Shown here in pieces: positions 16,380 through 24,961 of a DNA stretch of 35,540 bases; positions within the stretch are counted from its first letter, which is position 1, and each line of letters starts with the position of its first letter. The notes beneath the pieces are model-generated. The model was given only the letters and a program-made list of their open reading frames with translations, was not told the origin of the DNA and did not search any database. The DNA is taken from contig JANLGW010000131.1 of the NCBI GenBank assembly GCA_024653965.1, positions 1-35,540 on the forward strand, read 5' to 3'. A program made the translations under genes and the position numbers. The stretch is from Rhodospirillales bacterium. Its GTDB lineage: Bacteria > Pseudomonadota > Alphaproteobacteria > Rhodospirillales > Magnetovibrionaceae.

Positions 16380-17393
16380 ATGTCCCGCCGATTCATCCTA
16401 TCCTTAACGGTATCCAGCCTTTGCGCCACATTTGCGTCCGCACCAGCGCTCGCGGGTGAAAACAACGGGGCGCTGCTGATCCAATGGGATAACGACAAGG
16501 TGGTCGACACCGATCGCCACTACACCAATGGCATGCGCATCGCCTATACCGCAGACACGCCCGCCGGATGGATCAAAGACTCCGGCGCGACGTTAGCGGA
16601 TATTTTCGGCTTTACGGATCACAGCGCGCTACGCGCCGGGTGGACCCTCGGCCAGGACATGTACACGCCGGAAGATGTCGAAACTTTCACCCCAGACCCG
16701 CAAGACCGCCCCTACGCAGGGTGGACTTACGTCGGCCTAACCGTGCAAAACGACTATAAAAATACTCAAGACACGATGGAGCTCGACCTTGGCGTCGTCG
16801 GTCCTTCCGCCCACGCCGGACAAACCCAAAATGCCTTTCACCGCCTGATCAACTCGCCCATCTCCCACGGCTGGCGCAGCCAGATCGACGATGAAATCGG
16901 TTTGCTGGCGACTCGCACCTACAAGATGCGATCGGACCCCCGTTTGGTCTATGGATCGGATTGGCTGGAAACGGACCTCATCGGCCATGGCACGGCCCAA
17001 TTGGGCAACGTGCGCACCGGGGCAGGGGTCGGCGCGACCGCCCGGGTGGGGGAAAATTTGGCTGAAGATTTCGGCCCCATTTTCGGCACCTTCGCACTGC
17101 CGCACAAACGCCCGCGAGAAATCACCTACTCGGCGTTTATCGGCGCCGAAGTGCGCGGGGTGGCACGGGACATCTTCTTGGACGGCAACACCTTTACAGA
17201 TAGTCCCAGTGTCGACAAAAACCTATTCATCATCGAGGCGCGCTCGGGTTTTACGGTCCACGTCCCTCTGCCCGAGACGTGGCGCATCACGGCAGTGCGC
17301 GCCAGCGTCAATATCGTGAACCGCACCCGCGAATTCAAAACCCAAGGCAAGGCCGATCACTATGGCAGCGCCCAGCTGACCGTGAACTTCTAG
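16380..17393 (+). CDS. lpxR: LpxR-family lipid A 3'-O-deacylase
   Basis: 337 residues. A signal peptide ends near ALA-GENNG (residue 25-26). LpxR is an outer-membrane beta-barrel that removes the 3'-acyloxyacyl chain of lipid A with Ca2+. The catalytic framework known from Salmonella is visible: Asn38-Asp39 (IQWDNDKV), Thr49 (HYTNGMRIAY, taken as the Thr/Ser position), His154 (QNAFHRLINSP) and Glu172 (QIDDEIG). The barrel continues with PYAGWTYVGLTVQND and DTMELDLGVVGPSAHAGQTQ, and ends in phenylalanine (QLTVNF), as outer-membrane barrels do. The Shine-Dalgarno is weak. It stands alone, divergent from ppiC. Its stop codon lies in a 22-bp perfect palindrome. Confidence 0.92.
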   Translation: MSRRFILSLTVSSLCATFASAPALAGENNGALLIQWDNDKVVDTDRHYTNGMRIAYTADTPAGWIKDSGATLADIFGFTDHSALRAGWTLGQDMYTPEDVETFTPDPQDRPYAGWTYVGLTVQNDYKNTQDTMELDLGVVGPSAHAGQTQNAFHRLINSPISHGWRSQIDDEIGLLATRTYKMRSDPRLVYGSDWLETDLIGHGTAQLGNVRTGAGVGATARVGENLAEDFGPIFGTFALPHKRPREITYSAFIGAEVRGVARDIFLDGNTFTDSPSVDKNLFIIEARSGFTVHVPLPETWRITAVRASVNIVNRTREFKTQGKADHYGSAQLTVNF

Positions 17394-17411
17394 AGTGCGA
17401 TCGCACTCTAG
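17390..17411. repeat. 22-bp perfect palindrome overlapping the lpxR stop
   Basis: CTAGAGTGCGA at 17390-17400 is followed at once by its complement TCGCACTCTAG (17401-17411), centred on GCGATCGC and containing the lpxR TAG (17391-17393). There is no loop and no T tract, so it is a poor intrinsic terminator. It may be a protein-binding site or a bidirectional end for lpxR and the convergent response regulator. Confidence 0.85.
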
Positions 17412-17459
17412 CCCAGCCGTGGGTTAAGCACTTCCTCAAACCGTTGACCCGAATTGTCC

Positions 17460-18419
17460 TCAGGCGGTGGCTGCTGCGGGAACCCGGGCTGCCTCTTCGA
17501 TCGCCGAAGAACGGATATTCGGATTACGAACATATTCAGCGCCTTGTTCTTCACGCTCCGGATCAAATGCACCGGTGATCAATTCGACAATTTTTTGCAA
17601 CATCCGAATATCGTGTTCATCAAAATCCTTCGTCGCCATATGAACCATGCTCTTCAACGTCATGCACATCGAGGCGACATGCGCATAGCGGGTCGATTTA
17701 ATGCGCAAAGACATGTCTTCAGCCACCCAACTCAAGCGTTGCATATGCGCTTTAAACTCATCCGATTTGCTCGTCACATGAATTTCCGGCAGCAGGCGTT
17801 CCAGCAACCAACCAATTTGGAAGGCGTGGCGGACTACTTTTTGCTCGTTGATGCGCCCCTTGGCGGCGTCCACATGACGGCGTAGCACACCTTCGCTCAT
17901 TTGCCCCGTCATGCGCTGGCGCAACGCGTTAGGCACTTCGACTTGTGGAATTTCCATGGTGCCCGGACGCCGCCCGGAACGGCGATCCGGCCCGATATAA
18001 TCGGTGGTCACCACAAACCGCTTGCGCCTGTGGGTAAGTTCCAACACATGACCGATCATGGCATCGGGTTGGAACGGCTTGGCTAAAACGTGATCGGTAC
18101 CGGAATCGATTGCAGCTTGCACGGAGGCGCGGTTAGGGTTGCTGACCAGCGTAATAGACACCAAAAATGGGTTGTAGCCATGTTTTCCATGACGCAGTTC
18201 CGAGACGTAAGCGTTAAAATCCCCTTCGGGAAGAGACGTGTCAGCGATCAGTAAATCAACGTTACCTTCACGTACCGCACCGGACACCTGCGAAAGATTG
18301 CCCGTATCCAAAATGCTGTAAAAGCCATGGTCCTGAAGACACTGCTTTAAGGTTTTGCGCAAGTCCGTCTTGGGCTCAGCTAACACAACACGAATGTTGC
18401 CAAATTGTGAAGGTTTCAT
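17460..18419 (-). CDS. response regulator with unrecognised helical output domain
   Basis: 319 residues. Residues 9-130 are a receiver domain: IRVVLAEPKTDLR at the start, phospho-acceptor Asp60 (DLLIADTSLPEGDFNAYVS) and Lys114 (VLAKPF). The acidic pocket is reduced to Glu15 (AEPK) where two acidic residues are usual, so phosphorylation may be slow or atypical. A short link carries IGPDRRSGRR, a phrase common near receiver domains in this class. Residues 150-319 are mostly helical with Met/His-rich stretches (SWVAEDMSLRIKSTRYAHVASMCMTLK); I recognise no DNA-binding or enzymatic motif. The Shine-Dalgarno is GAGGAG. No histidine kinase is adjacent, so the partner is encoded elsewhere. Confidence 0.85.
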   Translation of the reverse strand: MKPSQFGNIRVVLAEPKTDLRKTLKQCLQDHGFYSILDTGNLSQVSGAVREGNVDLLIADTSLPEGDFNAYVSELRHGKHGYNPFLVSITLVSNPNRASVQAAIDSGTDHVLAKPFQPDAMIGHVLELTHRRKRFVVTTDYIGPDRRSGRRPGTMEIPQVEVPNALRQRMTGQMSEGVLRRHVDAAKGRINEQKVVRHAFQIGWLLERLLPEIHVTSKSDEFKAHMQRLSWVAEDMSLRIKSTRYAHVASMCMTLKSMVHMATKDFDEHDIRMLQKIVELITGAFDPEREEQGAEYVRNPNIRSSAIEEAARVPAAATA

Positions 18420-18436
18420 GTCCCGGTCTCCTCTAT

Positions 18437-18559
18437 TTAAGAAAAACAGCCCCTACGGAGTGCTGTTTTCTCTGCGAACCAACGCCCAGCCATTCGCGTT
18501 ATCACCAATCTTGTGACGCCAAACTCACCGGCGACCTTACCCAGGCACAAAAGCTTCAT
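18437..18559 (-). CDS. possible 40-residue leader peptide
   Basis: From ATG 18557-18559 the minus strand reads MKLLCLGKVAGEFGVTRLVI, then TRMAGRWFAEKTALRRGCFS and a stop at 18437, 17 bases before the response-regulator start. It has a good Shine-Dalgarno (AAAGGGAG, eight bases upstream). There is no known family and it is basic. It may be a real small protein or a translated leader. An AACAGC/GCTGTT hairpin lies at its 3' end (about 18445-18468). Confidence 0.35.
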   Translation of the reverse strand: MKLLCLGKVAGEFGVTRLVITRMAGRWFAEKTALRRGCFS

Positions 18560-18600
18560 CGTATTGGCTCCCTTTCGTATTTTATTGCGTAAACGAAACG

Positions 18601-18638
18601 AAAAAGGCCTTTTTTTAGGGGCACTTGCGGCCCCTTTT
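18601..18638 (+). terminator. terminator-like hairpin upstream of secA
   Basis: AGGGGC (18617-18622) pairs with GCCCCT (18630-18635) around a 7-base loop and is followed by TTT, for transcripts running toward secA. Just before it a 14-bp palindrome AAAAAGGCCTTTTT (18601-18614) can form an alternative stem. It could be an attenuator in the secA leader or the end of a short leader RNA. The whole gap 18420-18876 holds no other gene on the plus strand. Confidence 0.35.
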
Positions 18639-18876
18639 CTGATAGGCCGATTTTCTTTCGTCGCCCTGTCGGAGTCAAGTGACAATTCCATAAAACTGTT
18701 TGTTTCCTGAATTTGGATCAATGCAAATGGCTTAATGGGCAAAAAAAGGCAGCCATATTGCCCACCATCCGTTGACAGACGCACCGGGCCTCTCTAATTC
18801 TTGGGCACCGACTGGGGCGACGGGGGATGACCGCTCGCCGTCACGTCTCAACCCACTTGCCAAGGTATCCCCGCCC

Positions 18877-21576
18877 ATGCTCGGCGCTCTCGCCAAAAAG
18901 CTTTTCGGCTCGGCCAATGAACGTTACGTCAAGGGCCTGCATAAAACCGTCGACGCCATCAACGCCCTGGAACCCGAAGTACAAGTTCTCAGCGACGACG
19001 CGCTGAAAGCCCGTACGCCGTGGCTGCGCGAACGCTTAACCGCGGGCGAAAGCCTCGATGACGTTTTACCCGACGCATTTGCCACCGTGCGCGAGGCGGC
19101 CAAACGTGTCCTGGGCCAGCGCCATTACGACGTGCAGCTGATGGGTGGCATCGTGCTGCATCGCGGCCAGATCGCCGAAATGAAAACCGGCGAAGGCAAG
19201 ACGCTGACCGCCACCCTGGCAATCTACTTGAACGCCCTGGAAGGCAAAGGCGCACACGTTGTCACCGTCAACGATTACCTAGCCAGCCGCGATGCCGCAT
19301 GGATGGGCAAGGTTTATGGTTACCTAGGCCTCAGCTCTGCCTGCATCGTGCATGGACTGAACGACGCCCAGCGTCAGGCGGCCTATGCCTGCGACATCAC
19401 CTACGGCACCAACAACGAATTCGGCTTCGATTATCTGCGCGACAACATGAAGTTCCGCTTAGGCGACATGGTGCAACGCAACTTCAATTACGCCATCGTC
19501 GACGAAGTGGACTCGATCCTCATCGACGAAGCGCGCACGCCGTTGATCATTTCCGGCCAGGCCGAAGACAGCTCGGCCATGTACAAATCCGTCAACGCCC
19601 TGATTCCGTTGCTCACTCCAGCCGACTATGAAAAAGACGAAAAAGCCAAGGCCGTAACCTTGACCGAAGACGGCAACGAACATGCCGAGCAATTGCTGCG
19701 CGATGCGGGCCTGATGCGCGAAGGCAATATGTACGATCTCGCCAACGTATCTTTAGTGCAGCACATCAATCAGGCGCTGCGCGCCCATCATATGTATGCG
19801 CGCGACACCGATTACATCGTTGTCGACGATAAAGTCGTCATCATCGATGAATTCACCGGACGCATGATGGAAGGGCGGCGCTTCTCCGAAGGCCTGCACC
19901 AGGCGCTGGAAGCCAAGGAAGGCGTGACCATCCAGCACGAAAACCAGACTCTGGCCTCGATCACGTTCCAAAACTATTTCCGCATGTACCCCAAGCTGGC
20001 GGGCATGACCGGCACGGCGATGACCGAAGCGGGCGAGTTTTCGGAAATCTACAAACTCGAAGTGGTGGAAATGCCCACCCATCGCCCCTGCGTGCGCAAA
20101 GACCAAAACGATGTGGTCTATCGCACCGCCAAAGAAAAATATGACGCCATCGTCGATCTGATCGACGAATGTCAGGCGCGCAAGCAGCCGGTATTGGTGG
20201 GCACCGTTTCGATTGAAAAATCGGAATACCTGTCGAACCTGTTGAAGACCAAAGGCGTCAAACACAACGTGCTGAATGCCCGCCATCACGAACAAGAAGC
20301 CTTCATCGTTGCCGACGCCGGGCTGCCGGGAGCCGTCACCATCGCTACCAACATGGCGGGCCGCGGCACCGACATTCAATTGGGCGGCAACTTGGAAATG
20401 CGCATTCTGCGTGAACTGGGCGACATCACCCCGGGTGCCGAACACGACGGCGCGGTCGCCAAGATCAAAGCCGAGATCGAAGCCAACCGCAACATCGCGC
20501 TCGAAGCCGGCGGACTGTACATCGTCGGCACCGAACGCCACGAAAGCCGCCGCATCGACAACCAATTGCGCGGCCGCACCGGGCGTCAGGGCGATCCGGG
20601 CGCGAGCGTCTTTTTCCTCTCGCTGCAAGACGACCTGATGCGCATTTTCGGATCCGAACGCATCGATTCCATGCTGGTGAAGCTGGGCCTGGAAGAAGGC
20701 GAAGCCATCGTCCATCCGTGGATCAACAAGGCGTTGGAAAAAGCCCAGCAAAAGGTCGAGGCGCGCAACTTTGAAATTCGCAAGAACCTGCTGAAATTCG
20801 ACGACGTCATGAACGAGCAGCGCAAGGTCATCTACGAACAGCGCAAAGAGTTGATGGCCGCCACCAGCGTCGCCGATGAAATCGTCGGCATGCGCCACTA
20901 CATCATCAACAATCTGGTCAGCCGCGCCATCCCCGAAAAGGCCTACGCCCATGAATGGGACGTGCAGGGCCTGCACGAAGAAGTCATGCGCGTTTTCAGC
21001 CTCAACCTGCCCATCACCGAATGGGCTAAGGAAGAAGGCATCGCCGAGCAGGAAATTTTAGCCCGCGTCACCGATGCCGCCGACCGCAAGATGGCGGAAA
21101 AAGTCGCCAAGTATGGACCCGAAATCATGCGCGACGTGGAAAAGAGCCTCTATCTCTCGCTCTTGGATCAGTTGTGGAAAGACCACCTGTTGACGCTGGA
21201 CCACCTGCGCCAGGGCATCGGCCTGCGCGCCTATGCGCAAAAAGACCCGCTCAACGAATACAAACGCGAAGCGTTTGGTTTATTCGAAGAATTGCTCGAC
21301 AACATTTCCGAACGCGTCACCACCATTTTGTCGCATGTCGAATTGCAGATGTTGCCACCCGAAGGCCTAACGCCGCGCGGCCCTGCCGAGATGCACGAAA
21401 GCCACGAAGACCCAGCCTTCGCCAACACGCAGCAGGCCGCAGGCTTAATCCCCGTCACCACGCCCGCCGACCGCGACCCTCAAGACCCCGCCACCTGGGG
21501 CCGGGTGGGACGCAACGAACCGTGCCCATGCGGTTCCGGGGAAAAATACAAACATTGCCACGGCAAGGTGGCGTAG
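18877..21576 (+). CDS. secA: preprotein translocase ATPase SecA
   Basis: 899 residues from ATG 18877 ([19 protein letters not shown]), the standard SecA N-terminus. In-frame codons back to 18772 give a Pro/Ser-rich stretch unlike SecA. SecA drives export of unfolded preproteins through SecYEG. Seen: Walker A GEGKT at 105-109, [27 protein letters not shown], Walker [15 protein letters not shown], the second motor domain with [15 protein letters not shown] and [13 protein letters not shown], the helical scaffold, and a C-terminal zinc-binding tail [16 protein letters not shown] (C883, C885, C894, H895). That tail also binds SecB. The gene is monocistronic and is followed by a strong hairpin. 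Confidence 0.97.
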   Translation: MLGALAKKLFGSANERYVKGLHKTVDAINALEPEVQVLSDDALKARTPWLRERLTAGESLDDVLPDAFATVREAAKRVLGQRHYDVQLMGGIVLHRGQIAEMKTGEGKTLTATLAIYLNALEGKGAHVVTVNDYLASRDAAWMGKVYGYLGLSSACIVHGLNDAQRQAAYACDITYGTNNEFGFDYLRDNMKFRLGDMVQRNFNYAIVDEVDSILIDEARTPLIISGQAEDSSAMYKSVNALIPLLTPADYEKDEKAKAVTLTEDGNEHAEQLLRDAGLMREGNMYDLANVSLVQHINQALRAHHMYARDTDYIVVDDKVVIIDEFTGRMMEGRRFSEGLHQALEAKEGVTIQHENQTLASITFQNYFRMYPKLAGMTGTAMTEAGEFSEIYKLEVVEMPTHRPCVRKDQNDVVYRTAKEKYDAIVDLIDECQARKQPVLVGTVSIEKSEYLSNLLKTKGVKHNVLNARHHEQEAFIVADAGLPGAVTIATNMAGRGTDIQLGGNLEMRILRELGDITPGAEHDGAVAKIKAEIEANRNIALEAGGLYIVGTERHESRRIDNQLRGRTGRQGDPGASVFFLSLQDDLMRIFGSERIDSMLVKLGLEEGEAIVHPWINKALEKAQQKVEARNFEIRKNLLKFDDVMNEQRKVIYEQRKELMAATSVADEIVGMRHYIINNLVSRAIPEKAYAHEWDVQGLHEEVMRVFSLNLPITEWAKEEGIAEQEILARVTDAADRKMAEKVAKYGPEIMRDVEKSLYLSLLDQLWKDHLLTLDHLRQGIGLRAYAQKDPLNEYKREAFGLFEELLDNISERVTTILSHVELQMLPPEGLTPRGPAEMHESHEDPAFANTQQAAGLIPVTTPADRDPQDPATWGRVGRNEPCPCGSGEKYKHCHGKVA

Positions 21577-21626
21577 AACCTGAAGCCGCCATACGCGCCA
21601 CCGGGTTCGGCCCATCCGTGGAGATA

Positions 21627-21667
21627 GAAGCCGTCATCACCGGGCTTGGCCCGGTGATGACGGCTTC
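21627..21667. terminator. 19-bp perfect hairpin after secA (REP-like)
   Basis: GAAGCCGTCATCACCGGGC at 21627-21645 pairs without mismatch with 21649-21667 around a 3-base loop (TTG). It lies 51 bases past the secA stop. There is no T tract. The GTCATCACCGGG-type sequence is typical of dispersed palindromic repeats, so it is both a probable mRNA 3' end and a REP-like element. Confidence 0.75.
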
Positions 21668-21814
21668 AGATCAGTTTTTCGTAAAGATCATCCCAACCGG
21701 GATTATCGGCATGAATCAATCGCACCTTCCAAGCCCTCGGCCAGTGCTTGATATTCTTTTCCCGTTGAAGGGCAGTGCGGGCCGTTGCCCTCTGGATTCC
21801 CGCACGCACGGGAC

Positions 21815-22085
21815 GCTTGCTTTTTGCGGCAAATTTTGGTATATTTTCCTATACCCTTGAGCGGGGTTCCGCTATGGGGTCTGTGGGTGTTTCGCGGTTG
21901 TCAAATATCGTCGATTTTGTGCAAAAAACGGTGGTTTTTATATCAAAAATGCCCCTGATTTTGCACAGTTTAAAAAATTAGTTCTTTGAAAATAAAAGAG
22001 AAAAGTGGTTTCGTTTCGTCACTTTTTTTTACGTTTGCGCCTTTTAGGGGCGGACGGGCGAAAAAGAGGGGGAAATGAGGACCAA
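21815..22085 (+). repeat. 271-bp intergenic repeat, copy A
   Basis: Matches 35149-35419 in inverted orientation over 271 bases with about 30 differences by eye (near 89% identity). It opens with TTGCTT (21817-21822), a 17-base spacer and TATATT (21840-21845), a sigma70-like promoter kept in both copies. A long unchanged block (about 21900-21932) and AGTTCTTTGAAAATAAAAGA (21980-21999; one base differs from copy B) follow. The latter resembles boxA antitermination signals of rRNA leaders. A reading frame (LERG...SNIVDFVQK...KMPL) ends at the same TAG in both copies, but most substitutions in it change the amino acid, so coding is unlikely. The gap 21668-22210 otherwise holds no gene. Confidence 0.85.
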
Positions 22086-22096
22086 GTAGACCGTGG

Positions 22097-22126
22097 ATTC
22101 CGGCTCGCCCTGCGGGCGTCCGGAAT
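22097..22126. repeat. REP-like hairpin after repeat copy A
   Basis: ATTCCGG (22097-22103) pairs with CCGGAAT (22120-22126). The inner CGCCC (22106-22110) and GGGCG (22114-22118) pair around TGC. It belongs to the GGATTCC...GGAATGAC type of dispersed palindrome, and an equivalent hairpin follows copy B at 35117-35136. Confidence 0.7.
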
Positions 22127-22210
22127 GACCGGGGTAAGGAATACCCTTAAAGACGTGGATGCCCGGATCGTGAAGCTTACCGCCAGACTTGAAAAAATCG
22201 GCGCGACATA

Positions 22211-22231
22211 GTATATACATTAAACATATAC
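22211..22231. promoter_or_regulatory. operator-like inverted repeat before vapB
   Basis: GTATAT (22211-22216) and ATATAC (22226-22231) are complementary arms nine bases apart, 22 bases upstream of the vapB ATG and overlapping a TATA-rich promoter region. It is the expected place for VapBC autoregulation. Confidence 0.55.
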
Positions 22232-22253
22232 CATGTCCATAAGGGTGCCCGCC

Positions 22254-22484
22254 ATGACCCAGACCACCGTGTTCAAGTCTAATAAGACCCAAGCCATTCG
22301 TCTGGCCAAGGCGGTGGCGTTTCCCGAACATGTTAAAGAGGTCGACGTGGTCAAGGTCGGCTCCGCCCGGCTCGTCACCCCGGTGGGGGGCTCATGGGAC
22401 GCCTTCTTCGACGGCCCACAAACGAGCGACGATTTTCTCACCGCCCGCGCCCAGCCCACCCCCCAGGAGCGCGAGACGATCTAA
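22254..22484 (+). CDS. vapB: VapB-type antitoxin (AbrB-like)
   Basis: 76 residues from ATG 22254, with AAGGGTG about nine bases upstream. The ATG at 22233 lies within the promoter repeat and lacks a Shine-Dalgarno. The N-terminus (MTQTTVFKSNKTQAIRLAKAVAFPEHVKEVDVV) is the swapped-hairpin AbrB/SpoVT fold of VapB: the FKSNKTQAIRLPK-type signature. The C-terminus (WDAFFDGPQTSDDFLTARAQPTPQERE) is the toxin-binding tail. The TAA stop is directly followed by the vapC GTG start. Confidence 0.92.
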   Translation: MTQTTVFKSNKTQAIRLAKAVAFPEHVKEVDVVKVGSARLVTPVGGSWDAFFDGPQTSDDFLTARAQPTPQERETI

Positions 22485-22883
22485 GTGCTCAAATACCTGC
22501 TCGACACCGACATCTGCATTTACGCCATCAAGGCGCGACCCGAGAGCGTGCGCGCCGCCTTCAACGCCAACGCTGGGCGCATGGCAATCTCTGCCGTGAC
22601 GCTCTATGAACTGGCTTTCGGCGCGGAAAACTCACAAAATGTGGAACGCAACTTAGGCGTCGTCGAAGCGTTCGCCGCGCGGCTCGAAGTCCTGCCCTTC
22701 GACGCTGCCGCCGCCGTCCAGGCCGGACAAATCCGCGCCGAACTGGCACGCGCCGGAACGCCCATCGGTGCATATGATCTGATGATCGCCGGGCACGCCC
22801 GCGCGCAAGGGCTGGTTCTCGTCACTAATAATGGGCGCGAGTTCGAGCGAGTGGCTGGACTTAGAATCGAGAATTGGGCTTGA
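22485..22883 (+). CDS. vapC: VapC PIN-domain ribonuclease toxin
   Basis: 132 residues. The GTG start at 22485 touches the vapB stop, so translation is coupled. PIN-domain acidic residues for Mg2+ are present: Asp7 (LLDTDICIYAIK), Glu42 (TLYELAFGAE) and Asp98 (GAYDLMIAGHARAQGL), with the closing VTNNGREFERVAGLRIENW. VapC toxins cut tRNA or rRNA at specific sites; the target is unknown here. The frame is intact, so the pair is probably active. It is tucked between the 271-bp repeat and accA, where it converges with accA. Confidence 0.94.
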   Translation: MLKYLLDTDICIYAIKARPESVRAAFNANAGRMAISAVTLYELAFGAENSQNVERNLGVVEAFAARLEVLPFDAAAAVQAGQIRAELARAGTPIGAYDLMIAGHARAQGLVLVTNNGREFERVAGLRIENWA

Positions 22884-22911
22884 GAATTTAAGCGGTGAGA
22901 AACGCCGACTT

Positions 22912-23868
22912 TTAGCTTAAGCCCACCTTGCCCATGTCCAGAAACTTCTGGCGGCGCTTGGCGCGAAGTTGGCCGGGGTCCAGCGCGTCCAATTTCTGCA
23001 GTTGTTTGGCGATGGCGTCGCCGACGGCCTTCATCGCCGTTTCAGGCGCACGGTGCGCGCCACCCAGCGGCTCGGTGATGATGTCGTCGATCACGCCCAG
23101 CTTCAATAAATCCTGGGCGGTCAGGCGCAGCGCTTCCGCCGCTTCTTTGTTCATCGCCCCATCGCGCCACAAAATGGACGCGCAGCCTTCGGGCGAGATC
23201 ACCGAATAAATGGAATGTTCCAGCATCAAAATCGCATTGGCGCAAGCCAGCGCAATCGCGCCGCCCGATCCGCCTTCGCCGATGATCACGGTGATGAACG
23301 GCACGCGAATTTGAAAGCTGACTTCAATCGACTTGGCGATGGCTTCCGCCTGACCGCGCGCTTCGGCGTCGGCACCGGGAAACGCCCCCGAAGTATCGAC
23401 AAACGTCACCACCGGCAAACCAAAACGATCGGCCATCTGCATCAGGCGCTGGGCCTTGCGATAGCCTTCGGGCTTGGCCATGCCGAAATTGTGTTTCACG
23501 CGCGCGTCGGTATCGGAGCCTTTTTCGATGCCCAGCACCATGACCGAGCGACCCTGCAACCGCCCCAGCCCACCGATGATGGCGGCGTCTTCGCCAAACA
23601 AGCGGTCGCCCGCCAGCGGGGTAAAGTCTTCGATCAGGGCCTTGACGTAATCGAGCGCATGCGGACGATCCGGATGACGGGCGACCAGGGCCTTCTGCCA
23701 CGCCGAAAGTTTGGCGTAGGTGGCGCGCAATTGCTTGTCCAGCTTACCCTGCAGCCGGGTCACTTCATCGGCAATATTGACCTCCGGCCCGCCGCTTAAG
23801 TGGCGGAGCTCAACGATCTTGCCTTCAAGTTCGGCGATGGATTTTTCAAACTCAAGATAGTGATGCAT
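22912..23868 (-). CDS. accA: acetyl-CoA carboxylase carboxyltransferase subunit alpha
   Basis: 318 residues, normal length. AccA pairs with AccD to move the carboxyl group from carboxybiotin to acetyl-CoA, giving malonyl-CoA for fatty acid synthesis. Opens with [18 protein letters not shown], contains [23 protein letters not shown], the [13 protein letters not shown] segment and the [15 protein letters not shown] oxyanion loop (197-211), and ends [10 protein letters not shown]. It follows xerD on the minus strand after 103 bases; vapC converges on it with a 28-base gap. Confidence 0.97.
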   Translation of the reverse strand: MHHYLEFEKSIAELEGKIVELRHLSGGPEVNIADEVTRLQGKLDKQLRATYAKLSAWQKALVARHPDRPHALDYVKALIEDFTPLAGDRLFGEDAAIIGGLGRLQGRSVMVLGIEKGSDTDARVKHNFGMAKPEGYRKAQRLMQMADRFGLPVVTFVDTSGAFPGADAEARGQAEAIAKSIEVSFQIRVPFITVIIGEGGSGGAIALACANAILMLEHSIYSVISPEGCASILWRDGAMNKEAAEALRLTAQDLLKLGVIDDIITEPLGGAHRAPETAMKAVGDAIAKQLQKLDALDPGQLRAKRRQKFLDMGKVGLS

Positions 23869-23971
23869 AAGCGTTTTCTAGCACACGAAAGCCTGGGAAA
23901 GAAGCGTCTATATCGTTCCTGGGCGGGGAAATAAAGCCCTGAAATATCGGGGTATCTGAGCAAAACTCCCG

Positions 23972-24940
23972 TCAATTCCCGGCCAGCGGGTGCGCCGTTT
24001 GCACCAAGCGCTTCAGGCGTTCATCCAAAACGTGGGTGTAAATCTGGGTGGTGGAGATGTCGGAATGGCCCAACATCTGCTGTAAGGCGCGCAAATCCGC
24101 GCCATGCGCCAACAAATGACTGGCGAAGGAATGGCGCAAAACGTGGGGCGAAACCCGCGCCGGGTCCAAATCCGCCTCGACGGCCAATTCCTTCAACAGT
24201 TGAGCAAAGCGCGCCCGGGTGAGGTAACCCTGATGGGCGCGGGAAGGAAACAAATAAGGCGAATCCTTCGCCCCCCCCTTTGCGCCCCCCTTTGCGCTTT
24301 TGCTTTCCCCTTTAGGCAAAAAACGCGCTCGCACGCCTAAATATTCAACGATGGCGTCCTGAGCCGGTTCGGAAAGCGGCACCATGCGCTCTTTGCCACC
24401 CTTGCCACGCACCACCAACATCAGGCCATCACGCGTCACCGCCCGCAACGGCAGGCCCACCAGTTCCGACACCCTGAGCCCGGTGGCATAGAGCACCTCC
24501 ATCAACGCCACCAGACGTTTGCCATCGGCGCCCGCATGGTTGGCGGCGCTGACAAGCAACCGGTCGACTTCTGCTTCGGACAAATATTTGGGCAACGACC
24601 GCCCGGCCTTGGGCGCGTCAATAATAGTGGTGGGATCATCCTCGCGCAGGCGCTCGGAAAACAAAAAGCGAAAGAATTGGCGCAACGCCGAAAGACGTCT
24701 GGCCTGGGTGCGCGGCGCCATGCCGCGACCGGTCAAATGTTTGAGATAGGCGCGGATCAACGCGGCATTTGCATCTTGGGGTGAGTGGCCTTGTTTGCTG
24801 GCAAAAGCGGCAAAGTCGGCCAGATCGCGACGATAGCCTTCCAGCGTATTGGCCGCTGCGCCGCGTTCGGCGGCCAGCATTTCCAAAAACATCTCCACAT
24901 CGCGTGGCAATGCTGCGGTAAGGGTGGCGCGACGACCCAT
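23972..24940 (-). CDS. xerD: tyrosine recombinase XerD
   Basis: 322 residues from ATG 24938-24940; a GTG four codons earlier is possible. It resolves chromosome dimers with XerC at dif. An N-terminal SAM-like core-binding domain ([25 protein letters not shown]) precedes the catalytic domain with Arg156 ([10 protein letters not shown]), Lys near [11 protein letters not shown], His266/Arg269 ([14 protein letters not shown]), His292 (LGHSDIS) and Tyr301 (TTQIYTHV), numbering from this start. An unusual insert of about 15 residues ([17 protein letters not shown]) before the SPYLFPSR strand is encoded by a 12-bp repeat and begins beside a run of eight G on the coding strand. Confidence 0.95.
   Translation of the reverse strand: MGRRATLTAALPRDVEMFLEMLAAERGAAANTLEGYRRDLADFAAFASKQGHSPQDANAALIRAYLKHLTGRGMAPRTQARRLSALRQFFRFLFSERLREDDPTTIIDAPKAGRSLPKYLSEAEVDRLLVSAANHAGADGKRLVALMEVLYATGLRVSELVGLPLRAVTRDGLMLVVRGKGGKERMVPLSEPAQDAIVEYLGVRARFLPKGESKSAKGGAKGGAKDSPYLFPSRAHQGYLTRARFAQLLKELAVEADLDPARVSPHVLRHSFASHLLAHGADLRALQQMLGHSDISTTQIYTHVLDERLKRLVQTAHPLAGN
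24271..24296 (-). repeat. C8 run and two 12-bp tandem units in xerD
   Basis: Eight C at 24271-24278 (G on the coding strand) run into two perfect copies of CCCCCCTTTGCG (24273-24284 and 24285-24296), encoding the Ala-Lys-Gly-Gly insert. Slippage in the C run would shift the frame of xerD; change in the 12-bp unit would not. Confidence 0.85.
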
Positions 24941-24961
24941 GACGACCCCCACCCCCGCCGT

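Noticed and set aside
19753-20976. A 407-codon minus-strand frame inside secA
   Set aside because: Antisense to the well-conserved secA coding sequence, with no start signal or known motif.
21858-21981. A conserved small protein in the 271-bp repeat (SNIVDFVQK frame)
   Set aside because: The frame survives in both copies, but differences are mostly amino-acid-changing and conservation continues beyond the stop, so a non-coding element explains it better.
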